A DNA stretch of 64,000 nt from UBA9715 sp964553375 (GTDB lineage: Bacteria > Actinomycetota > Coriobacteriia > Coriobacteriales > Eggerthellaceae): NCBI GenBank assembly GCA_964553375.1, contig CAZKKN010000002.1:46407-110406 (forward strand), read 5' to 3'. Position 1 is the first letter of the stretch. The number at the start of each line of letters is the position of its first letter. Shown here in pieces: positions 27,246 through 35,529 of the stretch. The notes under the pieces were generated by a model that saw only the letters and a program-made list of their open reading frames with translations, was not told where the DNA came from and did not search any database. Both the position numbers and the translations under genes were made by a program.

Positions 27246-27703
27246 GCGCCAGTGACCTGAATATCCTCTTAAAACGCCTGGATCCCACGGTGGAGCTGCC
27301 AGCCTATGCCCATGACGGCGATGCGGGTATGGACCTCCATGCGGCTGAGGCCGTGACCCTTGAGCCTTTGGCACGGGCTTTGGTGCCTTGCGGTTTCGCC
27401 ATAGCGTTGCCAGCGGGCTTCGGCGCGCTCATACTGCCGCGCTCCGGGCTCTCGTCACGCCACGGGGTCACCGTGGTGAATGCCCCGGGCCTCATAGACA
27501 GCAACTACCGCGGCGAGATAAAGGTGGCTTTGGTCAATCTCGATCCCGAAGCCCCCTTCACCGTTAACCGCGGGGACCGTATCGCCCAGATGCTCGTTTT
27601 GCCCATACCTTCCATCGCATTCACCGAAGTGGAAGAGCTCGATGCCACCGACCGTGGGGCTGCCGGATTCGGGAGCAGCGGTCTTGCATCCGCAGAATCG
27701 TAA
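27242..27703 (+). CDS. dut: dUTP diphosphatase
   Basis: dUTPase hydrolyses dUTP to dUMP, keeping uracil out of DNA and feeding dTMP synthesis. The 153-residue trimeric-type enzyme has all five motifs: DAGMDL, PRSGLSSRHG, GLIDSNYRGEIKV, GDRIAQM and the glycine-rich RGAAGFGSSG near the end. The start overlaps the nrdR stop by 4 nt. Confidence 0.97.
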   Translation: MSASDLNILLKRLDPTVELPAYAHDGDAGMDLHAAEAVTLEPLARALVPCGFAIALPAGFGALILPRSGLSSRHGVTVVNAPGLIDSNYRGEIKVALVNLDPEAPFTVNRGDRIAQMLVLPIPSIAFTEVEELDATDRGAAGFGSSGLASAES

Positions 27704-27760
27704 GCACCTGGGTTGAAACCAAGGTATTTTCAGCGGATTTCACGAGTTAGGAGTCATAAA

Positions 27761-27829
27761 ATGAAAAAGAGGGTCTTAAATCGCCTTAGAATGGCTCATT
27801 TCGTGTTTCCGCAGGTCAGAGGGTTGTGA
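27761..27829 (+). CDS. Small ORF, 22 residues, possible leader peptide
   Basis: ATG 27761 has GGAG (27750-27753) 7 nt upstream and reads 22 codons to TGA 27827-27829. The peptide is basic and hydrophobic (begins MKKRVLNRLR). Its stop lies 10 nt before the ATG of the following membrane-protein gene, which has no good ribosome site of its own, so coupled translation is possible. Expression is not shown. Confidence 0.35.
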   Translation: MKKRVLNRLRMAHFVFPQVRGL

Positions 27830-27839
27830 TTCCATCATC

Positions 27840-28430
27840 ATGCCATGCTATAGCTACAACGACGACACGCCGCAGCCACCAAATGACCAAAACGGAGCCC
27901 CTCAAGCCCCGAATCCCGCAGGGAGGCCTTCGGAACAGCATGCGCCTCTCATGCCTCCGGCCCCCGGTCCGCAAAACCACTACCTGCCGCCTCAAGCCCC
28001 TTGGGGTCCGGGGGGCCCAGGCGGAGGGTCCTTCAACCCGCCACCGCAGCCCGGCTTCGACCCGGAGAAGACCTTCAAGAGCATACGCAACTTCATCACG
28101 GCGTCTCAGATAATCGCATTGGTATCGCTGATCATCGGCGGGGTATTGCTGAGCACCGTATCGATTGTATTGGCCCTCATAGCCCGCAGCCGGGCACAGG
28201 CGCTCTGCAGCCGCCAAAACGACCCGAATCTTGCCGGGTGGGTGGCCCTGCGCAAATCGGCCACATTCGCAGCCGTCATGGGCGCGGTGGCTCTGGTGCT
28301 CAATGCCATAGCGCTCATGACGTATTATCCCATGCTGCTCAACGCGCTCCAGGGTGGGGATTACAGTTCCATCTGGGGAGGAAGCGCTCCGTTTGCAGCG
28401 CCTTCGGGAAGCGGAAGCTCAGCCTGGTAA
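27840..28430 (+). CDS. Proline-rich small membrane protein, function unknown
   Basis: The 196-residue product begins with about 80 residues rich in Pro, Gln, Asn and Gly, then has two hydrophobic helices (about 88-115 and 135-160), separated by a basic stretch and followed by a Ser/Gly tail. The layout resembles DUF4190-type small membrane proteins, but I cannot assign a family. No ribosome site lies at normal distance from ATG 27840; a GAGGG sits about 17 nt away. It may be translated by coupling to the preceding small ORF. Confidence 0.7.
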   Translation: MPCYSYNDDTPQPPNDQNGAPQAPNPAGRPSEQHAPLMPPAPGPQNHYLPPQAPWGPGGPGGGSFNPPPQPGFDPEKTFKSIRNFITASQIIALVSLIIGGVLLSTVSIVLALIARSRAQALCSRQNDPNLAGWVALRKSATFAAVMGAVALVLNAIALMTYYPMLLNALQGGDYSSIWGGSAPFAAPSGSGSSAW

Positions 28431-28466
28431 CCATTAAATACCCAGGTCAAGCTTATATCTCCTCTT

Positions 28467-28490
28467 CATACATAAATCTGATAATGTATG
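28467..28490. repeat. 7-bp inverted repeat between convergent genes
   Basis: CATACAT (28467-28473) and ATGTATG (28484-28490) are perfect inverted repeats with a 10-nt AT-rich loop. The site is between the stops of the proline-rich membrane protein and the TetR gene. It may end transcription from both sides, but it has no clear T-run. Confidence 0.35.
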
Positions 28491-28505
28491 TTATGTAAAC
28501 CTAGC

Positions 28506-29063
28506 TTATTTCTCCCTATGAGGCGCCCAGGCTTCCAACCCTCCCCGGATGAAGCGGTCGATGGCCCTCTTCGCTTGGGGCCAATCGGTTTTCGATATCA
28601 TGCCGCTTCGGGCTAAACAGAAGCATCCGCAAAGTTGGAAATAGCTCACTGCGCGCGCCTCCAACTCGCTTGCCCCTTCATCTCTCAATGCACGGTAGAG
28701 GTAATGCTCTTCCACGGAATCGAAGTTGAACAGATAGCTCTCGAGGAATCTTCCCTCTTTGAACAGCGCCCCGAACCCGCTTGGGTCCATCACGAGATTG
28801 CAGAACGGCTTCGCTCCAGCCTTCCCTTCATCGCAATCCAATTGCGTGAACAATGAATCCACCTCGTTGCGAAAACCCTCGAGCAGGGACTCATAGGCCT
28901 CTGCCACATTCCCATAATGCTGGTAAAGCGTTGAGCGGCTGATGGATGCCTGCCGCGCCAACTCGGACATCGTGATCTCATCCAAGGACTTGGATGAGAG
29001 AAGCCCCACCAGTGCTGCAGCGATCGCATCCTTCGTTTTGGTTGCCCTCACCCTATGTCCCAT
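28506..29063 (-). CDS. TetR family transcriptional regulator
   Basis: The 185-residue product has the TetR helix-turn-helix at about 31-50 (TMSELARQASISRSTLYQHY) and a C-terminal region of the TetR_C type. I chose ATG 29063, preceded by GCGAGG; the upstream in-frame starts extend through its own operator. It is divergent from two DUF262 genes, and a perfect palindrome overlaps its own -10 box, so it very likely represses itself and perhaps its neighbours. The ligand is unknown. Confidence 0.88.
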   Translation of the reverse strand: MGHRVRATKTKDAIAAALVGLLSSKSLDEITMSELARQASISRSTLYQHYGNVAEAYESLLEGFRNEVDSLFTQLDCDEGKAGAKPFCNLVMDPSGFGALFKEGRFLESYLFNFDSVEEHYLYRALRDEGASELEARAVSYFQLCGCFCLARSGMISKTDWPQAKRAIDRFIRGGLEAWAPHREK

Positions 29064-29094
29064 TTCCTCGCCCTTTCTACAGGCATTGCTTAAT

Positions 29095-29109
29095 CGTACA
29101 CATTGTACG
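29095..29109. promoter_or_regulatory. Palindromic operator, probable TetR binding site
   Basis: CGTACA-CAT-TGTACG is a perfect 15-base palindrome 32 nt from the TetR start and 67 nt from the divergent DUF262 gene. It overlaps the TetR -10 hexamer. Confidence 0.75.
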
Positions 29110-29131
29110 TATATGACCGAGACAAGGGCAA
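29102..29131 (-). promoter_or_regulatory. Promoter of the TetR gene
   Basis: On the minus strand TTGCCC (29126-29131) and TACAAT (29102-29107) are separated by 18 nt. The -10 lies inside the palindromic operator. Confidence 0.6.
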
Positions 29132-29175
29132 CCGCTCTCCTATAGAATGGAATCATTGCATGAAAGGAGCCTGTG

Positions 29176-30222
29176 ATGCGTTCTGAACAGATCGGCCTGC
29201 TCGATTTCCTTGGCACCCCTGATGCCCTCTTCGATATTCCGCTTTTCCAACGCACCTATACCTGGGGCGCCGCTCAATGCACCGAGCTTTGGCGGGATGC
29301 CCTCAGAGCCGCTTGCGACGGACGCGAGCACTTCATCGGCATCGTCCTTTACGACCAGCTCCCCGATGGCCGGAAAACGATCGTGGATGGCCAGCAGCGC
29401 CTGACCACCCTCATGCTCCTGCTTTCGGCTCTGGCCGAATACCTGGATGCACATGGGCTCACCCTTGAGAGGCTAACCGGCGAGGATCTACGCCAGACCT
29501 TCCTGCGTCAGGGTGCAGGACCTAAGCTCATCCCCTCGAAGATAGACCGTCAGGCATTCGATGCCGCCCTTGCCGGCCTCCCCTCCCCGCCTGATACCCG
29601 CTTTCCCGCCCAGATGAACCGTGCGTCATTCCTTAAGGCGATGGAGCAGGAAGGATTCGACCTGGAGATGCTGTGGAAGGGCCTGAGAAGCCTCACCATC
29701 GTGGCCGCCCAATTGACCGAGGGCGACGATGAGCAGGCCATCTTCGAGAGCTTCAACGCCAAAGGCGTGCCCCTGGTAACGGCGGATCTGGTGCGCAACC
29801 ACCTGCTTTTGGCCGAAGACGCCCGAACCCAGCGCTACCTCTATGAGAACTACTGGGAGCTCATCCAAGGTCGCTTCGGTGATGACCCGGGCTCCTTGAA
29901 GCTCAACAACGCCATCCGCGCCTGGGTGACCATCCGCTGCCGCTCCATCCGGGCAAAAGACGATTCTGGTGTCTTCTTCGCCTTCAAATGCTTTTGCGAG
30001 GACGAATACGAGGGCACCAAGGAAGATCTGCTTACCGAGTTGCTATCCTTTGCGGTGGTTTGGGCCGAGAATTACCGTTATCACGCCGTGAAGAAGTTCC
30101 GTTCCCTTGATTGGAACTCCATCGGTCGCAAGACGCTTGTTTCCGGCCGCAAGAAAGCCCCGGTGGAACGCGGAAGCTATGAATACTATACCAAGCATTT
30201 CGGCGTTGATCCCAAATATTAG
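29176..30222 (+). CDS. DUF262 (GmrSD N-terminal-like) protein, copy 1
   Basis: DUF262 domains have a ParB/Srx-like nucleotide-binding fold and are found in GmrSD-type modification-dependent restriction enzymes. The 348-residue product has the signature DGQQR (Asp71-Arg75, in IVDGQQRLTT), DIPLFQRTYTW near the N terminus and FESFNAKGVPLV. It ends without the DUF1524 HNH nuclease domain of GmrD. ATG 29176 has AGGAG 8 nt upstream; the preceding GTG is less likely. The next gene is a paralogue 8 nt downstream. Confidence 0.85.
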   Translation: MRSEQIGLLDFLGTPDALFDIPLFQRTYTWGAAQCTELWRDALRAACDGREHFIGIVLYDQLPDGRKTIVDGQQRLTTLMLLLSALAEYLDAHGLTLERLTGEDLRQTFLRQGAGPKLIPSKIDRQAFDAALAGLPSPPDTRFPAQMNRASFLKAMEQEGFDLEMLWKGLRSLTIVAAQLTEGDDEQAIFESFNAKGVPLVTADLVRNHLLLAEDARTQRYLYENYWELIQGRFGDDPGSLKLNNAIRAWVTIRCRSIRAKDDSGVFFAFKCFCEDEYEGTKEDLLTELLSFAVVWAENYRYHAVKKFRSLDWNSIGRKTLVSGRKKAPVERGSYEYYTKHFGVDPKY

Positions 30223-30230
30223 GAGGCCTC

Positions 30231-31226
30231 ATGGAATCGAAGCAGATGAAGCTCTTGGATTTCCTCGGTGCAGACCAGGTCATCTTCACCGTTCCGGTTT
30301 TCCAACGCGTCTATTCCTGGACCGAGAACCAATGCTGCGACCTTTGGGAAGACATCGCCTTAGCCGCGCAAAGCGGCAAACCCCACTTCTCGGGGGTGCT
30401 TCTCTACAACGATCAAGGCCAAGACGGAGAAGGTCGGTGTATCCGCAACATAATCGACGGACAGCAGCGCCTCACCACGCTGAACCTCATCCTCATCGCC
30501 CTGAGCGAGACCTTAAAGGAAACCGATTCTGAACAGGCGCGCGCCCTTGCGGGAAGCTACCTGCTCAATGACGGTCCAACTCCGCGGCTGCGCCTCACCG
30601 GCTTGGATGACGAAACGCTTGCGGCCTTGGTCTGCGGTGGCCCTTTGCCCGAGGAGCCTGCTGAGCGGATCCTGCAGAACCTGGAGCTTTTCCGCGGCAA
30701 GATGGCCCAGCCTGGCTTCGACGGGGCATCCTTCCTCTCTGGCCTGGCTCAGCTTGAGGTCATCGCCTTGGCTATGGCCAATGCCGAAGGGCCCCAATTC
30801 GTCTTCGAGAGCCTGAACGCCAAAGGGGTGCGCCTGGCTTTGGCCGACCTGGTGCGCAACCTGGTGATCGCAAGCGAACGGGAGGACCAAGAGCGCCTTT
30901 TCGATCTTTACTGGGAGCCCTTCGAAGAGCTGGCGGCAGCGCTTCCCGCCCGCTATGACAGCTCGCTTATCCTGAGCGCCTGGCTTGCCTCCCTCAACCC
31001 CGATCGGCATCTCCAGAGCCGAAACGAGGCCTTCGATGTATTCAAGGAATGCCTTATCCAACGCTATAACGGCTCCATCGAAGGGCTTCTCGCAGAGCTT
31101 CTGGAATACAGCCGAACATTCGCCGATAACGATGTGGTGCGCCTTGCGGCTGTTGATGAGGCCGAACGCTGGCTCGCCGGAAAACCGAAGGATTCCATCA
31201 GCGAATTGAAGATGTTCGGCGATTGA
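30231..31226 (+). CDS. DUF262 protein, copy 2 (tandem paralogue)
   Basis: This 331-residue product shares the ordered motifs of copy 1: LLDFLG at the N terminus, VPVFQRVYSW, DGQQR (Asp76-Arg80) and FESLNAKGVRLALADLVRN. It too lacks an HNH domain. AGGAGG precedes ATG 30231. The two genes are co-directional, 8 nt apart, and clearly arose by duplication. Both catalytic-type motifs are intact, so neither looks decayed. A role in defence against modified DNA is inferred from the family only. Confidence 0.85.
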   Translation: MESKQMKLLDFLGADQVIFTVPVFQRVYSWTENQCCDLWEDIALAAQSGKPHFSGVLLYNDQGQDGEGRCIRNIIDGQQRLTTLNLILIALSETLKETDSEQARALAGSYLLNDGPTPRLRLTGLDDETLAALVCGGPLPEEPAERILQNLELFRGKMAQPGFDGASFLSGLAQLEVIALAMANAEGPQFVFESLNAKGVRLALADLVRNLVIASEREDQERLFDLYWEPFEELAAALPARYDSSLILSAWLASLNPDRHLQSRNEAFDVFKECLIQRYNGSIEGLLAELLEYSRTFADNDVVRLAAVDEAERWLAGKPKDSISELKMFGD

Positions 31227-31249
31227 GCCCCTCTTGATACAATAGGGGC
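31227..31249 (+). promoter_or_regulatory. Hairpin covering the menA ribosome-binding region
   Basis: GCCCCT (31227-31232) pairs perfectly with AGGGGC (31244-31249), with an 11-nt loop. The right arm is the only purine-rich candidate ribosome site and ends at the base before ATG 31250, so the hairpin could hide it. Confidence 0.45.
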
Positions 31250-32173
31250 ATGGAAACCTTCAACAGACTCACTGCGAAGATGGCGCTGGACCTGGCGGCG
31301 CCCCATACGTGGCCGGCAGCTATCATGCCCTCATTGGTAGCGCTTTGCTGCGCTGCGGCCTTCTGTCCCGTTTCATGGACGCTTTCGCTGGTCATGCTGG
31401 CCATCGTAGTGCTCATGCAATCGGCGGTGAACACGTTCAACGATTACTACGACTATGTGAAGGGCACAGATGATCCCACAGCTGCCGTGGATGCCGATGA
31501 TGCGGTGCTCGTCTACAACCACGTGAACCCCCGCCATGCCTTGGGGCTTGCCATCGGTTTTCTGATCGCAGCTTTCCTCTTGGGGATCTACCCTGTGCTG
31601 GTCGCCGGATGGGTTCCCCTGGTCATCGCTTTGATCGGGGCCCTAGCGGTGGTGCTTTATTCTGCCGGTTCCTCCCCTATCTCCTATCTTCCCTTAGGGG
31701 AAGCGGTAAGCGGCCTGGTCATGGGGGGCCTCATCCCCCTGGCCTACTTCTATGTGCTCACCGGCTCCTTCGATCTGCGCATGCTCATCTGGGCGCTGCC
31801 CCAGATCATAGGTATCGCCCTCATCATGTTCACTAACAACCTCTCGGATATAGAACGCGACAAGCAGGCGAAACGCCGCACCCTAGCGACGATTCTCGGC
31901 CGGAAGAGGTCCGTGGGGCTCTATCGCGCGGCCACGATCGTCTGGCTCATCATCATCGTGTTCAATGTGCTTATCTGGTTCCGCCCCGGCACACTGCTGC
32001 TGCCATTCTTGCTCCTCTGCGCCTATCCGCTCATCCGGGCCATCTTCAAGAACCCCTTCACACCGAAGCTCAGGCGCACCTCCATGGCGCAGATCCTCTC
32101 GCTGAACATCGCATTGGGAGCCCTCTACAGCGCCTGCATCCTCTGCACGTCCGGTTTGACCTGCATCCTCTAA
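31250..32173 (+). CDS. menA: 1,4-dihydroxy-2-naphthoate prenyltransferase-like (UbiA family)
   Basis: MenA attaches the isoprenoid tail in menaquinone synthesis in the membrane. The 307-residue product has eight or so hydrophobic helices and the two UbiA aspartate motifs: NTFNDYYDYVKGTDD (61-75) and NNLSDIERDK (196-205), which bind Mg-diphosphate. UbiA members are hard to separate by motif alone, so the substrate is inferred. The annotated ATG has a ribosome site that is unusually close and hairpinned; ATG 31280 is another option. Confidence 0.85.
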   Translation: METFNRLTAKMALDLAAPHTWPAAIMPSLVALCCAAAFCPVSWTLSLVMLAIVVLMQSAVNTFNDYYDYVKGTDDPTAAVDADDAVLVYNHVNPRHALGLAIGFLIAAFLLGIYPVLVAGWVPLVIALIGALAVVLYSAGSSPISYLPLGEAVSGLVMGGLIPLAYFYVLTGSFDLRMLIWALPQIIGIALIMFTNNLSDIERDKQAKRRTLATILGRKRSVGLYRAATIVWLIIIVFNVLIWFRPGTLLLPFLLLCAYPLIRAIFKNPFTPKLRRTSMAQILSLNIALGALYSACILCTSGLTCIL

Positions 32174-32183
32174 CCCAACACCC

Positions 32184-33113
32184 CTATCTCCAGAGGATCT
32201 GCTCCTTATCGGGTAAACGGGCACCCAGGTTTTCCGGTTCAAACCCCTGAAGGATCTCCTCGGCCGAAGCCGGTACGTCTTCCGGGATCAGATTCGCCAG
32301 ATGAGCTATATGACCCAAAACGCCCTGAGGGCTGCCGTAGCGCTCAAGCAGCGCATCCAAGGCCGCATCGTGATCCCGCTTGGACAGGCGCCTGTCCCAC
32401 TCCCCCACCACAAGCGGCACATGACCATAAACCCCAGATGGAAGGCCCAAAAGCTCCTGGAGATAGAGCTGCTGGGGTGTGCTGGGCAACAGGTCCATGC
32501 CACGCACGACGCAGTTAACCCCCTGAGCCGCATCATCCACCACGCAGGCCAGCTGATAGGCGAAATGCCCATCGGAGCGGCGGATGAGGAAATCCCCGCA
32601 CTGTTCTTTGAGGTTCTGACTGTAGCCGCCCTGGATCAGATCATCCAAGCCATAGCGCTCATCGGGCACGATAAGACGCCAAGCCGGCGCTTTCCGCTGG
32701 CTGCGCTCTTGCACCTGCTGAGCATCGAGCTCCCTGCAGGTGCCGGGGTAGACGAGCTTCTCCCCGCGGTGGGGGGCAGAGGCCGCATGAAGGTCCGCCC
32801 GGGAGCAGAAGCAGGGATAGACCAGGCCCTTCCCTTCCAACATACGATAGGCGTCACCATAATCATCCAAGCTATCCTGCTGATAGAAAGGTCCCCTATC
32901 CCACGTGAGTCCCAGAGCCTCGAAATCGCGCATGAGCTGCTCGGAGAACTCTGGGCGGCTGCGCTCCACATCCAGGTCATCGATGCGAAGCACCACTTCC
33001 CCACCGCTTGAGCGGGCCATGAGCCACGAGACCAGAGCCGCGAAGATGTTGCCTGCATGCATGCGCCCCGAAGGCGAGGGAGCCAACCGGGAGACAAGCG
33101 GCGTGCCATCCAT
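32184..33113 (-). CDS. gluQ: Glutamyl-Q tRNA(Asp) synthetase
   Basis: GluQ-RS attaches glutamate to queuosine 34 of tRNA(Asp). The 309-residue product is a truncated class I glutamyl-tRNA synthetase without the anticodon-binding domain. It has the HIGH-like PSGRMHAGN (14-22), the zinc-region YPCFCSR and PGTCREL, and the KMSKS-like RRLSKRDHD. ATG 33113 gives a normal N terminus although no strong ribosome site is visible. It lies 5 nt after iorB. Confidence 0.9.
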   Translation of the reverse strand: MDGTPLVSRLAPSPSGRMHAGNIFAALVSWLMARSSGGEVVLRIDDLDVERSRPEFSEQLMRDFEALGLTWDRGPFYQQDSLDDYGDAYRMLEGKGLVYPCFCSRADLHAASAPHRGEKLVYPGTCRELDAQQVQERSQRKAPAWRLIVPDERYGLDDLIQGGYSQNLKEQCGDFLIRRSDGHFAYQLACVVDDAAQGVNCVVRGMDLLPSTPQQLYLQELLGLPSGVYGHVPLVVGEWDRRLSKRDHDAALDALLERYGSPQGVLGHIAHLANLIPEDVPASAEEILQGFEPENLGARLPDKEQILWR

Positions 33114-33118
33114 GGGAT

Positions 33119-33703
33119 CTAGGAGTTTGCCTGAGCGAAGAACAGACCGGCCTGAAACGCGCTCAGATTGGCTTCGATGGTTTTCGGCGGAACCCGGGCC
33201 GCGATGACGCGCTCCCATACATCCTCCCCGAAGCCCACCTTGGACTCAAGCGCCCCCAAAAGCACCACGTTCTCGCATTTGCTGTTCCCGGCCTCTTCGG
33301 CCATGCCAGCGGAATCCATGAGCAACGCCCCGGCTTGGCGCAATCGACCGCACGTGTCATGGGGCATCGCAGCCCGGCCGCAAGCCACCGGCAACGGCTT
33401 GATCTGCGCATCGGAGGCGATGAGATAGCCGTCGGCCTTCAGATAAGGCAGGTTGCGCAGGGCCTCGGTGGCCTCGAAAGCCACGATGCAATCCACCTGG
33501 CCCAGATCAGCCACCATGGTGTGGACCTCATCTCCGAAGCGCACCACGGTGACCACGGCACCGCCCCGCTGGGCCATGCCGTGTATCTCAGAGACCTTCA
33601 CCTCATAGCCCGCCTCCAGGGCCGCCTTCGCCAACAGATCAGCCGCGGTTATGGTGCCTTGACCGCCAACACCGCATAGCAAAATGGTCTTCGCACTATC
33701 CAT
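33119..33703 (-). CDS. iorB: Indolepyruvate oxidoreductase subunit beta
   Basis: IorB pairs with IorA to convert aryl pyruvates plus CoA to aryl-acetyl-CoA with reduction of ferredoxin. The 194-residue product has the gamma-type 2-oxoacid oxidoreductase fold, with LLCGVGGQGTITAADLLA and HGMAQRGGAVVTVVRFG. ATG 33703 overlaps the iorA stop (TAATG); upstream in-frame starts lie inside iorA. Confidence 0.95.
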   Translation of the reverse strand: MDSAKTILLCGVGGQGTITAADLLAKAALEAGYEVKVSEIHGMAQRGGAVVTVVRFGDEVHTMVADLGQVDCIVAFEATEALRNLPYLKADGYLIASDAQIKPLPVACGRAAMPHDTCGRLRQAGALLMDSAGMAEEAGNSKCENVVLLGALESKVGFGEDVWERVIAARVPPKTIEANLSAFQAGLFFAQANS

Positions 33704-35463
33704 TATGCCTTCCTTTCCGCAGTGCGGGCGGGTATCTGCTCTATCGCCCCGAAATTGCAATACTGAGCGCACTGGCGGCAACCGATGCACTGAGCGGCAT
33801 CTATGGAGGAAAGCCCCGTTTCGCTTTCCCGGGAAATGGCAGGGCAACCCAAGCTGGCGCATACGCCGCAACCGGTGCAGGAGCCATTCACGAAATAGTA
33901 GGGTTTGCGCTCGCGGTGGAGCAGCACGCAAGGCGCCTTGAACACGATAACCGTGAGGTCAGCCGCCTCTTCCTTGGTGGCGGTCTTCAGGGCTTGCCGC
34001 ACGGCCTTCGCATCATGGGGGTCCACCTCATAGACATGGGGCACGCCCAATGCCGAAAGGAGTCCCAGCAAGTCGAGCTCGCGGCTCGGCCGTTTCTGAA
34101 GGGTCTCCCCATTGAAGGGATTGCCCTGGCGACCGGTCATGGCCGTGGTGCGGTTGTCCAGGATGCACACCGTACCCGCCCCTTTGTTGTACACGGTGGT
34201 GATGAGCGATGAGAGCCCGGAATGGGCGAAGGTGGAATCCCCGATCACAGCCACCACGGGGCGATGCTCCCGTCCCTCGAAGGCAAGCTCGAAGCCGTGG
34301 GCCATGCTCACCGAGGCCCCCATGTCCACGCAGGTATCCATAGCGGCCAAAGGCGGCAAAGCGCCTAGGGTGTAACAACCGATATCCCCGGTGACGATTG
34401 CCTTTATGCGGCTGAGCTCCTTGAACACCAAACGATGAGGGCAGCCAGCGCACAGTGCCGGCGGTCGGCCGGGCACATCGGCGGCCGCCTCCCGGTGCTC
34501 CGGCGTAGGCAGCCCGAAGGCAGCGCGGATGATCCCCGGGCTTATCTCGCCATCGGCAGGGATCTCCCCTGCTGGCGCGTCCAAAGCGATGCCCTTGGCA
34601 CGCACCTGATCGGAAAGATAGGTGGAGCCCTCCTCGATCACGTAGAGTTCATCAACCTGAGCCGCGAAATCCCGTAGCATCTTCTCCGGCAGCGGCCAGC
34701 TCACACCAAGCTTGAGCACCGAAGCCTCGGGAAGGGCGTCCACTACATGCTGATAAACCGCCCCCGTGCAGATCACGCCCAAATCGGTGTCCTTGAGCTC
34801 CACCCGGTTGTAGGGGCATTCCTCCACCCATGCAGAAAGCTCATCGATGCGCTCAAGCTGCACCTTGCGCCGGGGCTTGGCATAGGCCGGCATCATGACC
34901 CACTTGGCCGGGTCCGTCGTGTAATCCTTAGGCTCAAAGTCCTGGGGTTCACCAGGTTCGATCGGGGTTTTGGTGTGGGAGATGCGCACCGTGGAACGGA
35001 TCATGAAAGGCACATCGAAGCGCTCTGACAAGCCGAAGGCATCGCGGCAGAAGGCCAGGGCCTCGGCGGAGTCCGCCGGATCCATCACCGGCACATGGGC
35101 CGCCGCGCCATAGTAGCGGGAATCCTGCTCGTTTTGGGAGGAATACATGCCGGGGTCGTCGGCTGCGAGGAGCACAAGGCCGCCGCCCACTCCCGTATAA
35201 GCGGCCGTGAACAGCGGATCTGCCGCCACATTCACCCCCACGTGCTTCATGGTGGCAAGCACCCGGGCCCCACCGGCCGAAGCGCCCAAGGCAACCTCCA
35301 AGGCAACCTTCTCGTTGGTGCACCACTCCGCGTAGACCTCAGGGTAGGTGGCGAAGGCTTCCATGGTCTCCGTGGAAGGGGTTCCGGGATAGGCCACGCC
35401 GATGCGCGCTCCCGCCTCCCAAGCACCTCGGGCCATAGCCTCATTACCGGACATCAATTCCAT
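33703..35463 (-). CDS. iorA: Indolepyruvate ferredoxin oxidoreductase subunit alpha
   Basis: IorA carries the thiamine-diphosphate and iron-sulfur sites for oxidative decarboxylation of aryl 2-oxoacids from aromatic amino acids. The 586-residue product has an N-terminal pyrimidine-binding domain (YPGTPSTE), a TPP domain with GDSTFAHSG and NRTTAMTG, and two C-terminal [4Fe-4S] motifs (CTGCGVCASLGCP and CIGCRQCAQYC). ATG 35463 follows AGAGGGG. It forms an operon with iorB and gluQ. Reduced ferredoxin from this complex is a natural substrate for the Ech hydrogenase encoded 5 kb away. Confidence 0.96.
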   Translation of the reverse strand: MELMSGNEAMARGAWEAGARIGVAYPGTPSTETMEAFATYPEVYAEWCTNEKVALEVALGASAGGARVLATMKHVGVNVAADPLFTAAYTGVGGGLVLLAADDPGMYSSQNEQDSRYYGAAAHVPVMDPADSAEALAFCRDAFGLSERFDVPFMIRSTVRISHTKTPIEPGEPQDFEPKDYTTDPAKWVMMPAYAKPRRKVQLERIDELSAWVEECPYNRVELKDTDLGVICTGAVYQHVVDALPEASVLKLGVSWPLPEKMLRDFAAQVDELYVIEEGSTYLSDQVRAKGIALDAPAGEIPADGEISPGIIRAAFGLPTPEHREAAADVPGRPPALCAGCPHRLVFKELSRIKAIVTGDIGCYTLGALPPLAAMDTCVDMGASVSMAHGFELAFEGREHRPVVAVIGDSTFAHSGLSSLITTVYNKGAGTVCILDNRTTAMTGRQGNPFNGETLQKRPSRELDLLGLLSALGVPHVYEVDPHDAKAVRQALKTATKEEAADLTVIVFKAPCVLLHRERKPYYFVNGSCTGCGVCASLGCPAISRESETGLSSIDAAQCIGCRQCAQYCNFGAIEQIPARTAERKA

Positions 35464-35493
35464 AGATCCCCTCTTCCGTTTCCTCTAAAGAAC

Positions 35494-35529
35494 CGCGAGC
35501 AGAGCCGCTGGGCCTTAAGGCCGCTCGCG
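35494..35529. other. Inverted repeat between the FHA gene and iorA
   Basis: CGCGAGC (35494-35500) pairs with GCTCGCG (35523-35529). The palindrome GGCCTTAAGGCC (35511-35522) lies inside and includes the FHA stop codon. It lacks a T-run; it may protect an RNA end or weakly terminate. Confidence 0.4.
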
